Assembly: GCA_036898135.1 (NCBI GenBank) | Contig: CM072512.1 | Coordinates: 20,404,458 to 20,468,457, forward strand | Reading direction: 5' to 3' | From: Oncomelania hupensis | Lineage: Eukaryota > Mollusca > Gastropoda > Littorinimorpha > Pomatiopsidae | DNA length: 64,000 nucleotides | Translations under genes and position numbers: made by a program | The notes under the pieces: generated by a model | Databases searched by the model: none | What the model saw: only the letters and a program-made list of their open reading frames with translations | What the model was told of the DNA's origin: nothing | Shown here: positions 34,565-47,724 of the stretch, in pieces | Layout: each line of letters starts with the position of its first letter | Numbering within the stretch: the first letter of the stretch is position 1

Positions 34565-37500
34565 TTTTTGGCCTGTCAGTTAAAAAAAAAGAAAGTTCAG
34601 TATCCGGTTTTTCTCTTCCCTTCCCGCTCTCTAGGCTTTATTAAAAACTGTCAGATGCATGTTTCAACAATGTTCACTCTGGTAACTTCATTTATTTTCT
34701 TAATTTATGTTGCGCTATTTTCTCTTACGGGGGAAAACATTATTCGTATAAACGCTGATCAGATTCATTGAATAATTATACTTAATAGTTTCATCTGCTT
34801 TGTTGTCACGTCTGCTGCGACTCCAGGTTGTCTACCCTGTCTAACTCCTTCGATCGTGTTGGACATGGTTTCGCTGGCTGCACCCTCAGATTCCTTTCCT
34901 TTCTAACTGTGACTTCTTTTCAGGAGAAGAAAAACACAAATTATTTGTACAGAATCGACGGAAACCGTTCTTATTGCTCCTAGCTTCATTCGCTTGGTGG
35001 TCACGTCTCCTTGACTCCGAGTTGTCTACCTTTCCCCGTAGTGACGCTGTTGCGATTTTGCGTATTTCTTTGCTTCCTCTTTTTCAGCAATTCCCAGGGT
35101 GTTTTATTCATCAGGTTATGCTAAAGTTGAACTCTTCTTGTTCCGTTTGAAAGAGGAAGGCGCCTGGTAGCGATTAAAATGAGTTCCCAACGGGGAATGG
35201 GATCGCCTTTTATATTAAGACTCGATCTAAGACTATAGCGAGCAAGGAAGAAACATGGCAGTCATTGACATTCAAGCCACCTCTCCACTGACATTCCCTT
35301 TTTGCTAGGGCATTGAAGACAACCAAAACAACTCGTGTTTTTACTGCCCTCTCTATAGTTACGTTTCTCCTCTCTCCTCTGTTCTTTGTTATTTTTAAAA
35401 ATCTTTTTGCTCTCTCTATTTTCGTTGTTTTTCAGCTTGTTTGTCTTTTGTTGGATATCATCTCTTCACGTCAAAGATTGTAATGCATTTCTTCTGCGCA
35501 TTTAAAACAAAACACGTGGTTTTCTTTTCACTGTCTACATTAAGCGAGCGAAAATTATGGAAGGGTTTCCACACCCTTTTATTATTGTCTTATATTTAAG
35601 GTGTTCTGTTTTTCGTTCTTAAAGTGTTTCTTTTTGTTCTTTCTGTAGGTGCCAGTATATTTTAATTAATTCAATTGTGAGAATATCCCAAAATCATGGC
35701 CCTAGTTCATGAGATTTTGGTTGATACTATAACAAATCGGAGCGGAAGCTGGTTCATATTCCAAATAAGATTGAACGCATCTTTTAAATCGTCTATCAAT
35801 TTGCCTGTCGACTTTCCAGTTTTGAAAAAGAATTATTAATAAAATCACACACACACACACACAATAATAATTTAGAAAACAACGGAATACGGGCATTGCA
35901 AAATAACACAAGTTGTAAAAAAAAATTGACCCATTGTAAGTGTTTTTAGATTTATTTAAGCAAGGAACGTTTTATGTCCAATTTGAGTTTCCTTCTAAAA
36001 ACTCCCAAACGTGGTGGCGCAGAGCAGGATTACCATAATAGCACGTTTCGTTCTGTCCTGTTGTCCTCCCTTCGTTCAAAAGGCAAGTATTCGTATTTTA
36101 TGTAGTTCAGCGCGGAATAGAAACTCAGCAAAGAACGTTAAGTCTTGTTCTTTTGAATAGCGCGTTCTAGTTCTCCATTTCGTGAATTTTATTATTGATT
36201 TTTTGTCAACTAATGGACACACCGCGATCCGGTTGTCATTGTTTTTGCTTTTTGTTTTGTTTATTTTATAGAGTGCACGACCTGTTTCCTTACCTTGTAT
36301 GGCTCAATATGCTTTCAGCCTGTTCGCACCCACTGGTCTGTCTTTCGCCTGGTGTTTTTAACTCGGTTGGAAATGCATGTCACTCGTGATTGGGTTTCGT
36401 GTGTGTATGTGTGTGTGTATGGAGGTGTGTTTGTATGTGTGTGTGTGCGTGTGCGCGCGCGCAATCGCCATCGCCTACAGAAATGTCATCCTTTCACACT
36501 TGTCAACCATTGGAGGATTTGATGGCGCAAACAGCTTGAAATTGTTCAGTAAAATGTACAACATTAAAAAAAAGCTTCAGAAGTTGTTTTCAGTTTAGAA
36601 GTAAGGTGAACATGCAGACTTGGCGTACCTTTCTGAAAAAAAAAGAGTGCCATGTCTCATATTGTGTCAAGATAGAGTGACATGTCTCATATTGCGGGCT
36701 TGGTGCACTTTTTTGTGGGCCAGTTTTGTGCGTGTGGGATCTATCCTACGTTATTCAAGAACTGTCAAAATAATGCAATATCACCCTCCACAGATAACAA
36801 GATGTGCAGTTTGGGTTGCTTTAGAGCGAAAGATTACCTCAAGAACGTATTTTCGGTTGGAGATGGTCAGGAATTATTGGGCACATCTTTCTTAGGACAC
36901 GGGCTGTTAAGAGCGGTTCCCCGTCGTTCTACGCAAAACAAAGTCATTCTTTACGATGGTATCAAAGGATGATACATTACCTATTATCATCAGAATAACA
37001 AAACAAACTACTGTTCAAACGTTACCAATATAATTATGTGCCAATTCATTTGCGCCATTCTGCTCACCAGTCACCTTATCGCGGTGTAATACGTGTTAAA
37101 CTATATCCATCTCAAATGTGTCAGGTGTTAACAATGAGCGAGTCGATTCGACGCCTTCATCTGCGTGAGCACTGGCTGGGTCATGTCGTGTTCTAGACGT
37201 TAACATCTTGTTCCGGGTCAAGGTGCACCCCCTGCGCGCATTCTGAGTATCAGAGCATGGATAGGGCCAAGCATTAATTACATAGTAGGAAACCTTACGT
37301 TTAACCTTCCTGAAGCCTGCTTCTAACAGTCTCTGATACTGTGCGTAAGTAGTGAAAGCTGCAAGCAACTGACATTTCACCTTCATTCTTTCTTGGCTCA
37401 AAACGCCTGCGGGAAGGAGATTAGACGCACGCTAGTGACCCATGGGACGTTTGCACAGAGGTCACTGAAGAACTCAATTTTGTGTAGTGTATCAGTAGGT

Positions 37501-37645
37501 TTATTTATTGCGTCGTTAAACAGTATCGCGTTGTTGAATAAGGCCGCTACCGACTTAATTTAAAGCGCAACTGATTAGGCTACTTGACGACTTTTTGTCT
37601 ATCCGGATACCTAAGATGAGCTGTGACGATATTCACTTTATTATT
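34565..37645. other. No gene seen
   Basis: T-rich sequence. ATTCATCAGGTTATGCTAAAG near 35107 may be a decayed copy of the 46-bp motif. A GT-rich tract lies at about 36398-36465. Frames are short. Confidence 0.4.
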
Positions 37646-37649
37646 TTTA

Positions 37650-37785
37650 CCATTTTTATAGCGCTTTTCCAGCTCAAGAGCTGCTCAAGGCGCTGGCCAA
37701 TACAGGATCTAACTCGAGCCGCCCGAGACCCCCACTTGCTCCGTGGGCGCACTGTCTGACGCTCAGACCACTGAGCACAATTCTA
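37650..37785 (-). repeat. SINE-A copy with A-box head
   Basis: On the minus strand GTGCTCAGTGGTCTGAGCGTC gives the tRNA-like A box and CGGGCGGCTCGAGTTAGATC a decayed B box. Next comes GGCCAGCGCCTTGAGCAGCTCTTGAG and AAAGCGCTATAAAAAT. This copy shows the tRNA-like head best. A separate B-box-like string, GGGTTCGATTCC (minus strand), lies at about 37893-37910. Confidence 0.78.
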
Positions 37786-38629
37786 GGCGACCGGGGATTG
37801 GGAAGGAGGGAAAACTGTACACTGAAACAACCATCAGACTAATAGCAACAGTATGATGGCCCGTGTTCACAGCCTATGTTTATGTCCGGGCCGCCTGGAA
37901 TCGAACCCGCTCTCTCTCTTATAGCTTAATCCTTTGCTTATCGTACTTCGCAATAATAATGCCTTATCGTTTGCAGATGACTTAATTATCTGGACGGAGC
38001 ATCTGACTGTCGTTCCAGGCCATTATCAAAACAACGCGTGTTACCTTTTTCACTCACACAGGCAATACTCAACCCGAAGTTTCCGAAGAGAAGAAGACCC
38101 CAGTAGAAAACGTATCTGGTTAACCCCGTCTGTTGGCTAGTGACCTTTCCCTGTATTCTTTTGGGATTAGATACATGCAGACGCGATCTTTTGATTACGA
38201 CACCGGCAGTGCAATGTCTGGGAGACTGGGTGCTTGGTAAAGTGTTATTGGTGCTCAGATGGTTCCTATCTGGATAAAGATGTTTCCTTACAGTTTACCT
38301 CACGGCATGTTTTGAGAGTTTGTCAGAGCCCGCCCGGTTTCCTCTGTCAGAGGTTTATTAAGCATGAGCTCTATGAAGGCGCTTGCGCTCAACAGCCTCT
38401 GACATTAAGTTTGGGGTCAGCGTCGCTTTCGGGCAGACTGCCTCTATAATCTTCGTAGCACCTGACAGAGGCAACAGTTCGAATAACGTCTTACGTCTTT
38501 GGTTGTTTGGATTTCCTTCAGTTTATATATATATATATATTGCGTGTAAACTGATTGTTCGTATAAATTATGGCGGCCAATCAAATGAAAGATATATTCA
38601 AGACGTTGACGCGATCACCGAGGTCCAGT

Positions 38630-38725
38630 GCCCTTCAAGTTCAAGTTGCTGGCGCAAGTCAAGAATCGAACTCGATTCACCAAGACCCAAATTTCACCCA
38701 TTAACCACTGAGCCACACCTACATA
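38630..38725 (-). repeat. tRNA-like SINE head
   Basis: On the minus strand GTGTGGCTCAGTGGTTAATG matches a tRNA A-box region, and GAGTTCGATTCTTGAC a B box at normal spacing. The cloverleaf does not close, so this is a SINE head or pseudogene. Confidence 0.55.
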
Positions 38726-41250
38726 GTGATCATATAACACTTTTTCAAATCTCTAACGTTCTTTGTCTCATTCATCTTGTGCAATTTTTTTTGGCTACAA
38801 TGAAACGCAGTTAAAACAAATCCGCGTGATTGCGACGGTTACAAGCACACGGCTCATTTCCAACGAGGTAAACAGACCTTTCCTCAAGAATTATTATTGT
38901 CGTCTATTGTTTTGTAATCCGGTTACGTGTCATTCAAAACCTGCAAGGTGTCTCTTTAATTACTGGCGATCGCTCCATAAACTGGCGAACGCTCAATAAA
39001 CTGTTTTCCAATAGTGCAGAGCTAATCTCCATGTCATCGGGTTAGGGGCTTTGTTTAGAGCCTCGGGGATATGCGGTTTATTGTATCATGATGGTGTCAT
39101 CTTACGCGCGCGCGTGTTCGGAAAACAGTGAAAACATCCGTACCCTGAAGTCCTTGCAGGGACAATGCCTGATAAAAGTAATTAACGAATCCATGATAAG
39201 ACTCTTTAGTTGAGAAGCTTTTGAAGACACAAACGATTTCAGACTTCATGCCTACTTGCGATACCTGAAAATCTGGATTATTTTTCCCTGCTGCTGTTCT
39301 CTTTTCATACAGCACACGAACGACATGCTTGAATTAAGTCATACTCAGTAGCATCTAAGTTTGTTTTCTTTACTGAGGTGTAAATATATTTTGCTAGTTT
39401 TTTTTAAAAGGCATATCAGGGTCTGAAAAGCGACTTAGTTTGATCTAAACTAATAAGCGTGTATTCCTTTAAGACCGTACACGTGAATAACGTAAGTTTT
39501 GCTTAGAAGCTGCTGGGAGAAAGAACGGGTTATTCTGACCTTTTCACCTGTTCACATTCCTACTAATAATTTTTTCTCGGCATAAAATCATTTCCATAAT
39601 ATCTAATTTTGAAAGCTATTTTAGAAACATTGTACGTGTAAATATTGTGCCAATCTAATTTATTTTGGTCCCAGGAAAATTATCTTCTGTTAAAGCAGAA
39701 AAAAAACCACTTGTAGGTGAAAACAGAAGTTGTTGTATCAAATTTTATTCATCAGATTAACATAAGTTGTACTGAAAACAGAAGGCAATCAGAAGCCCAT
39801 AATATTGAAAGCTGCATGCCTCTTTCGATCTTCACGAAGCGCTTTCAGGGGAGTGAAAACATCTACCGCACTGACCAAACTGTAGTAAGTAGCATGAGTA
39901 CTAGCGCCACAACGACCCCAATCAACAGCATAGTAGACTATATTTCCACCCCTTCTCTGATTGAAGAGTGGGAGTTTTGGGAGGAAAGGCTATTGTTGTA
40001 AAACAATCATATGGATGTCTTTTATCATGGTGCTCAGCCCTATGTTTTCTACAGCAGAAACTCGATAGTGCTATCAATCTTGAAGCCGCCAACTAAATAA
40101 CTTGATGGAACCCTTCAGACCTTGATGGGTATGCTGGGATTATGAAGGGATTAACTTTCCAATTTTCAGCGCCGTGACACATCGTGTTTGAAACACACGT
40201 GCGTGTGTTCTCTCCACAAGTTCTCGCCTAGTGTGACTTGAAATTGCTGTAAAATAATGACACGCAAAAAGGCATACAGATTATCAGCTACCTGGGGAGT
40301 TTCTCTCTAGAACGTGAAAGATTATGAACCAATTTTTACATTCTTTTATTTGAATACTCTGAAACGTGAAAAAAAATTTGCTCTACAGGCACTTCTAAAC
40401 TGTTCTAAACACTGCTTGAGTTCCTTTGGGATTTCTCGTGGGTGAACCCGATCAGGTGGAAACAAAGAAATAGTTTAAAGAAGAACTTGTGTCTCTTATA
40501 TCAGAAAAAAATGGAACTATAGCTTAGTGTTAATGAAGATTGGTTATTAAAACAGCTTCATAGTACTCCGACACTTGTGTGAACTGTAAAAGGTGGGGAA
40601 CAAAGAGAAGTAGGGAAATACGATAGTACACTCAGTCTTGTCTCCTGCAGTTTTAAGTGACACGCGATGCCTACCGTTGGCGCGGCGAGGAGGGGAAAAT
40701 CAAAATGAAGCGGGCTTATTTGGTGGGCCCAGGTCATCATCATCGGAAGAGCGGAGGCAGCAGCTGAAGCTTCTGATTCACCAGTCTGATAAGCCAGGCC
40801 GAGCTAGAGGAAACCTCTAGGCCGATGAAAGATGGCAGAGATAGCGCAGGGCATGAATGGCCACGGGACGGGTCTAAAAGTATACTGACTGACAGAGGCT
40901 GTCAGACCTACGCTGGAAAAAGATTTTTTTTCAGGGTAGTAGTATGCTCTGGTTGTATCATGGCTGGGTGTAGAAAAGGTTAAGGTCGAGGTGGTAATGG
41001 TGTGCGAGGCGAAGAGCTGGAATACAACTAGTTTAGTAGAACATATAAATAACAATGCGATAATGCCTAGAACAGAATCTAAGAACAAACTTAAACATTG
41101 TAACAGGCAAGCAAATCAAACGGTCTGATGGTGGTAGCGATCGATGCTGCTTGTACTTACTTTATTTATTTTGCAAATGTGGAAACGAAAACTTTTATAT
41201 AGGCAATTGTCTACAGAGATACGGGTGATAGTATGATTGGGATACTATCG
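38726..41250. other. No identifiable gene
   Basis: Holds the inverted 46-bp motif copy at 39731-39774. An ORF at 40638-40820 follows a CTCCTGCAG acceptor-like string and has a charged stretch (SSSSEERRQQLKLL), but no donor or start is evident and I do not recognise it. Confidence 0.35.
39731..39774 (-). repeat. 46-bp dispersed motif (copy 3, inverted)
   Basis: The minus strand reads CAGTACAACTTATGTTAATC and TGATGAATAAAATTTGATAC, then AACAA, almost identical to 13484-13529. Confidence 0.65.
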
Positions 41251-41253
41251 GGG

Positions 41254-41345
41254 ACGATGATGATGACGACGACGACGAAGATGACGATGACGACACCGAC
41301 GATGATGGTGGTGATGATGGTGATGACGATGTTGATGATTGATTT
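41254..41345. repeat. GAT/GAC trinucleotide-rich tract
   Basis: Irregular GATGAC, GATGGT and GACGAC units. It gives methionine/threonine-rich and serine-rich frames on the two strands, neither convincing. Confidence 0.85.
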
Positions 41346-43290
41346 GGTGGTGTTTTTGCTGCATCTGATAATGGCGATAGAGGTATGGGCGATTGTGATT
41401 CTGTTGTTAGTGATTGTGGTGGTGGTTCCGATGCAATGAAATATAGCTGATGAGGGTGGCGGTGGCGGTAGCTGTGATGAAGAGATGAGACTGGCTTGAT
41501 GAAGGAGGGTATCAGGTTACACCCGCAGCTGCCGGGGTTCACGTCCAGGCACTAATGACTGGGTTCCTCTTAAGGCATATTACATTTATAACAGTCACAC
41601 TCACTTAAAATGACTTGGTCGGCCTGCTGCTGCTGCTGTTGGGGTTGGGCTGCTGCTGCTGCTGAACTGATTTTTAATTTTGCTACTACTACTGCTACAA
41701 TTACTACTAAACTTTGTCCTACTATGCTGCTTATGCATCTCTGTTGCTGAGCCTATTTCTTTTATTAGTTCTTCTGGATTCCACTGATTTTGGTTTTGAT
41801 AGAATGTTGAATTTGGTTTTGCTGCTGGTAAAATATAAATTTTGGTTTTATTACTGATAGAATATGTTTGCTTCTTCAACGATAACTAAAACTGTTAAAA
41901 CTGGCTAAAATTACCCCACCACCACCACCGTTAGCACCAACACCCACTTCTCCCACTCCCCATTGGTTTGTGTTTTCCGTCAGTTTGATAAATCATTCAA
42001 TCAGATCGTCACTCGCTGATTGCATCAAGCATTCGTTTATCTCATTATTTATTTAATTTTATTTTTCCTCTTTGCATTATCATTCTTTTTTTCACAGATG
42101 TTCGTTTCCCCCTCTTTCCCTCTCCCATCTTTTTTTTAAATTTTATTTTGTAAAAATCAGATCTATTTTTTGCAGTCTTCTCAACATTGTGTTTAAAAAT
42201 GACAAACTGCTACAGTTTGCCGTCAAAACATACGATTCCTGCCGTTTCAGACCACGCTTGCTCGTTTTTAGAATTCATTAATAGCTGTCTGTCATCAGAA
42301 GTAACAGGGTCCATCCCACTTTGTGGAAAATGAGTCGTTAAACAAAAAGTATTCCCATGGTCACCTTTCAAGACAGCGAAGGAAGCTTGTTAGAAAGTAA
42401 AATATTTGTGCGGTGCATTCAGTACTGTACTTTATTTGATAGTGTATGAATGTATTTGGAGCCAGAAATCAAGGTCATCTCAAGGTCAAGAGCATAGAAA
42501 GATCAAAATCGGCATTGGCGTTTTAATGCCACCATTTCATGTTGTTTTTCATGGGCACTCATTTTCATGTTAAATATTTGGGTTCCATAAGAACATGTGA
42601 GTCATATGGGCTTTGTCCTTCTAGTTGTTTTTTTACCTCTATCTTTGTTATCAAAACTTTTGTCTTGTCCTAAACAAACCGAGCAAGCAGACCTAACACA
42701 AAGACAGACAGACGCACATATAATTATAGGCTACACATACACACCATGATGCACATACACACACATAATGAATACACATACGTACAATTAAACACACACA
42801 CACACACACACACACACAGTGCGAGTCAGAAGTCACACACGGTCATGTTAACTAGCGTCTGTTGTTCTACCTCCTAAAACAGTTTCAAAGTTAGGACCGT
42901 TTTCTTTCTTCGAACTGTAATTGACACTCGTAATGACTGAGTCAGAAGTATCAGTTTCTGCGGGACGATCTATCTGCGACGCATCTCCAAGAGCACGATT
43001 AGGTTCCATTAAGGTGGAATAACCTTAAATTGCCTTTGTTCTCCCTGTGTTTTTACCTTGAACCCTCCAAAATCCAATCATTTCACCGGGACTTTGCCAG
43101 AGTTTTGACGTGGTCACGCCCTAATGATTGAAATTCGACTATTCGCTTGTAATCTTAGGGCGGGGTTCTCAGGAAAAATCACTGCAATTAGACCCAGCCC
43201 GTCTGTTAAGGCGATGCAGAATACAAGAACAGATCACCTGAGGCCATCCGAGGCAAGCGATTTTGGTTCGAAGGATCCAGACGTGCTCTA
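41346..43290. other. No gene seen
   Basis: CTG-rich runs at about 41622-41665 and a CA array at about 42794-42820. No supported coding frame. Confidence 0.4.
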
Positions 43291-43299
43291 TCAGCTTGA

Positions 43300-43340
43300 T
43301 CGTAAGACCGTAAGATCGTAAGACCGTAAGATCGTAAGAG
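43300..43340. repeat. 16-bp tandem repeat
   Basis: CGTAAGACCGTAAGAT repeats about two and a half times, itself built from an 8-bp CGTAAGAY half-unit. Confidence 0.85.
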
Positions 43341-44421
43341 CCTCGCTGTTAAGCGATTTTATGGTGGATTAGAATCTTGCTGTATGAGACATTGTTGTTC
43401 TTTCAGTTAGCTTACTTTCTTTCCTTTTTCGTTTGTTTTTATAGTTGTTTCTGTCTTCTTCTTTTAGTTTCGATCTTCGTTGAATATTGCGTCTGATTGC
43501 ATGCATCATACCGCTATTAAGCGTTAAGCACAAATTATTATGTTTTATTCGTTTGCATTACATGTGTGTGTGTTTTGGTAATGGTCCTACATAAAAAGAA
43601 AGCAAGAAATAAAGGAAAGAAAGAAGAGAGAGAGAGAGATATAAATTCAAAGGTAAGCCGTTTCAGTTATTAAACGTTTCATTTGTTATTCTTTGAGAAA
43701 TAAACAAATACATTTAAAAAAAATAGTATTATGAACTTTTAAAAGGTTTCTTTTGGTTATTATTTTTTTGGGTAATAAATGCAGCGAAAAATATTTTTAA
43801 AAAAATTAATTTCAGCTATCAAATATTTAGTTTTTTCTTCATTCGTATGCACTCTTAGACTAGCGGTTTCGTAATGCGTAACGCTCAGTCCTAAATACCT
43901 TTCTATGATCTTCAATCTTCAAAGAAACAAAAAAGAATGAAGGATTTTTAGTACCAATCATTGCGCTATAGCAGATGTTTTAGGTGTAGCCCGTTTAAAG
44001 TGCGTTGCTATGGTCATGCACGTTGGAAGTGGTTTCCAAGGAAGTGGTGCACTGCTTTTTTGATTATATAGTTTTTTTTAATGCGCGTGTGTTTTACCAA
44101 GTGGGGCGTGTGGGATAGTTTTTTGTTTTTTTATCATAACGTGTATATAGTTTTCTTTGGGGGTCAGTGGAAGATTTTCGACCTTTTCGTTTGGGCTGAG
44201 AGGATTGGAAGAAAAGCGTGGGTGGCAATGATGTATTGTTATAAACCCCAGTTTTAAAGCTCAGAGAGTGAAACTCTTTGCTCACAGTCCTATTCCTTTT
44301 ATAGGAAACAAATCTGGCTGGTAGGAGACCAATTTTTTTTAATGACGGAGTTTGCGAGCTTGCGCAACCACGGTTTTAACCAAATAGGCGTATATCTTTC
44401 ACGATTATATTTATACTTTGT

Positions 44422-44582
44422 TGAAAAAGAGGTGGGAGGACAACATTCGAGAATGGACTGGTTTGACACTGAGCGAAACAATCAGGGTTGCTGAGGACAG
44501 GAAAAGTACGCTGGTTGAACGAAAATTTGTGGTGCCCCTACGACCTCCGAGTTACGGGATAAGATAGGAAACTATGTCCTTT
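44422..44582 (+). pseudogene. LINE family 1, 3' terminal fragment
   Basis: The frame reads KKRWEDNIREWTGLTLSETI, RVAEDRK and STLVERKFVVPLRPPSYGIR, then TAG. These match the C terminus of the copy at 18755. The stop lies in GGGATAAGATAGG, a decayed pentamer tail. The copy is 5' truncated, as is usual for LINE insertions. Confidence 0.88.
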
Positions 44583-45399
44583 TTATCGTTTTTACTTTTT
44601 TTCATAAGTCAGTTGTCAGTTTGAAGTAATAATGTAAGAATCATAAGTGAACTCTAGGAATGAATATGTACACTTTTAGTAACAAATAGGTTAATGTTCT
44701 TTTATTTTGCCTGCGCAGACGCTTATTTTAGAATGTTTTCCATAATTAACTTCACGAATCTGTCGTTCGATCTGGTGCTGAAGTCCGTTTGAAGTTATTT
44801 ACTTGCAAAGATGTTGTGTTGCTGGTGTTGATGTTGTTGTTGTTGTTTTTGCTTAGCATGATCTTGAACGGTAATTCAGACGTCCTCTGTTTTAGTTTTT
44901 GAAGGTAATTTACTTTCGAAAGGTATTTATTAAATTTCGTTTAAATTCTAATTAAGGCTATGATTTCTTAGTGTTGCTAGGTTACAAATCTGGGAATGTG
45001 GTCAACTGCTGTTTGAGTAGGTGGGTTTAAGATGCTAAAGGATGATTTATAGTTCTGTTTCAGTGAGCCTTTCAGAATGTCTGTGCTGATGACCCAGGGG
45101 GATTATTTTGTCTTTTAAGGATCATTGCCTAATAGTGTTCTATTGTGTATGATATTAAATAATGATACGGAATAGATCCGTTGTTGGTTTTAAGTGACTT
45201 ACAGAAAAATAGAAATGAATGTGCTGAACGCATTTAGAGTGTTATAAGAAGTTTGAACCACATTACAGACTAGTAGGCCTATTCTCCAAAGTTACGTCCT
45301 GTTAGCATAAGTCGGAGCCATAAAAACTATTTGAGAGCCAAAACAAAAGATATAGGTTATATTAACCAGTTTAAACGACCTAAGATATAAAAAAAAATG

Positions 45400-45522
45400 T
45401 TGTTTTAACATAAATTTATTCAACAAACAAACCAGATATTAATACAATGCAAAACATCAGGGCGCACAAAAGCACAAGGCTTAAATAAGTACTACCCAAA
45501 TCATAATAATGTGTCAAAATAT
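45400..45522 (-). repeat. Left arm of a 120-bp inverted repeat
   Basis: From about 45400 to GTGTCAAAATAT at 45522 this matches the reverse complement of 47601-47724, with about two substitutions and one small indel. Read outward it contains AATAAA (complement at 45415-45420), as at a retroelement 3' end. It could be the 3' tail of a second LINE copy in opposite orientation, or one terminal repeat of a larger element. Confidence 0.9.
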
Positions 45523-46094
45523 GTGTTGCAGCATGAGAAAACCAGGCTAAAGTGTCAAAATATGAAAAATTACTTATTTATTTATTAACAAAGTACTAAA
45601 AATAATCTTCAAAATGCAAAAAACCAAATTGTTTTATCTTTATTGGTTGATGTTTTATGATTTTTTTTAAATATTGTATTTTCTCGGGGGCTAATTTCCA
45701 GAAATTGCCTTCAAAGTTTTAAATTGTAAAATGATCATTACTTCACAACCAGAATTTTCCCATGCATGTATTTGGTATCAAAACAATCAGGAAGATGGCA
45801 GCAATATGGCAGTGAGTTGAGATAAGATGAGAAAATTCACATTATACACCATCCACACAATACTGAACATAAACAAATTAAAACAGTACGCACAATTTTA
45901 TTCTGTACACATCCATAATGCACAGTGTTTTATTAGAAATAAAACAAGTGTTTAGCAAGTCTATAATAACTCAAACAAATAATAATATATCAAGAACATG
46001 GCCTGAATCAATCATTTTTCTAAAATAAACCCTATCATAATGCCCCCCCCCCCTCCCCTCTCTTAAATCCCTCGTCCGTCAAGTAATCTTTTGT

Positions 46095-47179
46095 TTAATT
46101 GCAAGCAGCTACATCAGCTCAGTTCAAATAGTCAAACAAAGATTACAAACCTAAAACAAAAGTTTCATTAGGTAGTTTTCAATCCTACTAATCAAGCTTT
46201 AATAATTCTAATATTTAATAGCACGACATTGTCTGAAATTGATCACCATAAACATCTAGGCCTGACATTGCAAAACAATTGTAAGTGGGATATACACATA
46301 AATAGCATAATTAAGACGGTAACTCTTCTACTGGCATGCTTACGGTCATACAAATACAAACTGTGCAGAAAAGCCCTCGAAGTCATGTATAAGTCCTTTG
46401 TTTTACCTCACTTTGATTATGGCGATGTAATATGGGACAATTGTACTGACGCTCAAGCTACTTCACTTGAAAAACTTCATCTTGAAGGGATTAGAATAAT
46501 TGTAGGGGCAGTAAAGGGAACTAGCCATGAATCCTTGTACAGGGAATCCGGGCTCTGCCCGTTGAAAGAAAGACGTAGGCGGCACAAACTACTTACCTTT
46601 CACAAAATGGTCAATGAGCGCTGTCCTGAGTATCTTTCCGACTTGGTCCCACCGCTTGTCTCGTCAGTTAATCCTTACCACCGTCGAAGGCCTTTCGAGC
46701 GTAGAGTCCCCGCACACAACATTGAAATCTACAAAAATTCCTTTGTCCCCTCTTCTACTATCATGTGGAATGAACTCCCTGAGGAAATTCAAGCCAATCC
46801 GTCAGTCAGCCTATTTAAACGACATCTCTCCAAAGACGACTCTGCAGTCCCGCCTTTTTATTATCATGGTGCACGACAACAACAAATTATCCATTGCAGG
46901 CTTCGGCTGGGTGTAAGCAACCTTAACTACGACATGTATCGTCGCCATTTGATAAACGACCCGATTTGCCGTTGCGGACACCCGGCCGAAACGTCTGAAC
47001 ATTTCCTGCTTTTTTGTCCTTTGTTTGACGATGCCCGTATTCAAACGATTGGTCTTCTAGATCCTATCCTAAGGGAAGTTAATACCTTACTCTTTGGAAA
47101 TGCAGAATTGTCATTGCAAGAAAATGCCAAGACGTTTTCAACTGTTCACACATTTTTACTTTCATGTAACCGATTTTGA
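46095..47179 (+). pseudogene. 5'-truncated LINE ORF (LINE family 2, CR1/jockey-like C terminus)
   Basis: The frame is open from 46172 (VVFNPTNQALIIL) to a TGA at 47177. Decayed homology (LHQLSSNSQ-like) continues upstream to about 46095, past an in-frame TAG at 46169. Counting from residue 1 at 46229, it shows HKHLGL near residue 8, LPHFDYGDVIWDN near 59-71, IRIIVGA near 88-94, WNELPEEI near 180 and a putative zinc knuckle C247-x-C249-x8-H258-x4-C263. These features are typical of the region after the reverse transcriptase core in CR1/jockey-type LINEs. The endonuclease and catalytic RT motifs are absent. Over 300 intact codons suggest recent insertion. Confidence 0.92.
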
Positions 47180-47183
47180 CCGC

Positions 47184-47270
47184 ATATTATATTATATTAT
47201 ATTATATTATATTATATTATATTATATTATATTATATTATATTATATTATATTATATTATATTATACTAT
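47184..47270. repeat. (ATATT)n array right after the LINE stop
   Basis: About 17 ATATT pentamers start a few bases after the TGA. Either this is the LINE's own tail or the array grew inside its 3' UTR. Confidence 0.95.
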
Positions 47271-47274
47271 ATAA

Positions 47275-47600
47275 TATTTTCAAATGTTATTTTCAACGAC
47301 TTTCCACATACTTCGCTTTCTAACTTTGATCTTTAACACACTCATTAGTTTCTTCCCACAAGTATAACTCTCTCACACCCGCCCCTCCCCCTCCACGCCC
47401 TACCCCTCTCCCCCACCACCATCATGCACCCCCCCCCTATTTTTTTTATTTTTTTATTTATTTTTTTTTTGTCCTCCCTTTCACTTGGAAATCTTTTTTT
47501 GTCTAAAATTTCCTTTTCTTTTTATAAAAATTTCTTTTCTTTTTTTAATTTCTTGTATTTCTATCAATGTTCTGTTGTTGTTTCCTGTCGTCCGCCAGTG
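47275..47600. other. Presumed LINE 3' UTR, low complexity
   Basis: C-rich (CCCCTCCCCC) then T-rich sequence with no frame. It lies between the pentamer array and the right inverted-repeat arm. Confidence 0.45.
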
Positions 47601-47724
47601 ATATTTTGACACATTATTATGATTTGGGTAGTACTTATTTAAGCCTTGTGCTTTTGTGCGCCCTGATGTTTTGCCTTGTAATAATATCTGGTTTGTTTGT
47701 TGAATAAATTTATGTTAAACAATA
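47601..47724 (+). repeat. Right arm of the 120-bp inverted repeat, with AATAAA
   Basis: Reverse complement of 45400-45522. AATAAA at 47703-47708 lies near its outer edge, which fits the polyadenylated 3' end of the LINE that begins at 46095. Confidence 0.9.

Noticed and set aside
40638..40820. Acceptor-like CTCCTGCAG followed by a charged peptide frame
   Set aside because: Tempting as an exon, but the frame stops without a donor site and no homology is recognised.
46614..47044. Other frames inside the LINE ORF
   Set aside because: Shadows of the 316-codon LINE frame, without motifs.
45400..47724. LTR retrotransposon
   Set aside because: The matching ends are inverted, not direct, and the enclosed protein is of LINE type with no gag, protease or integrase.
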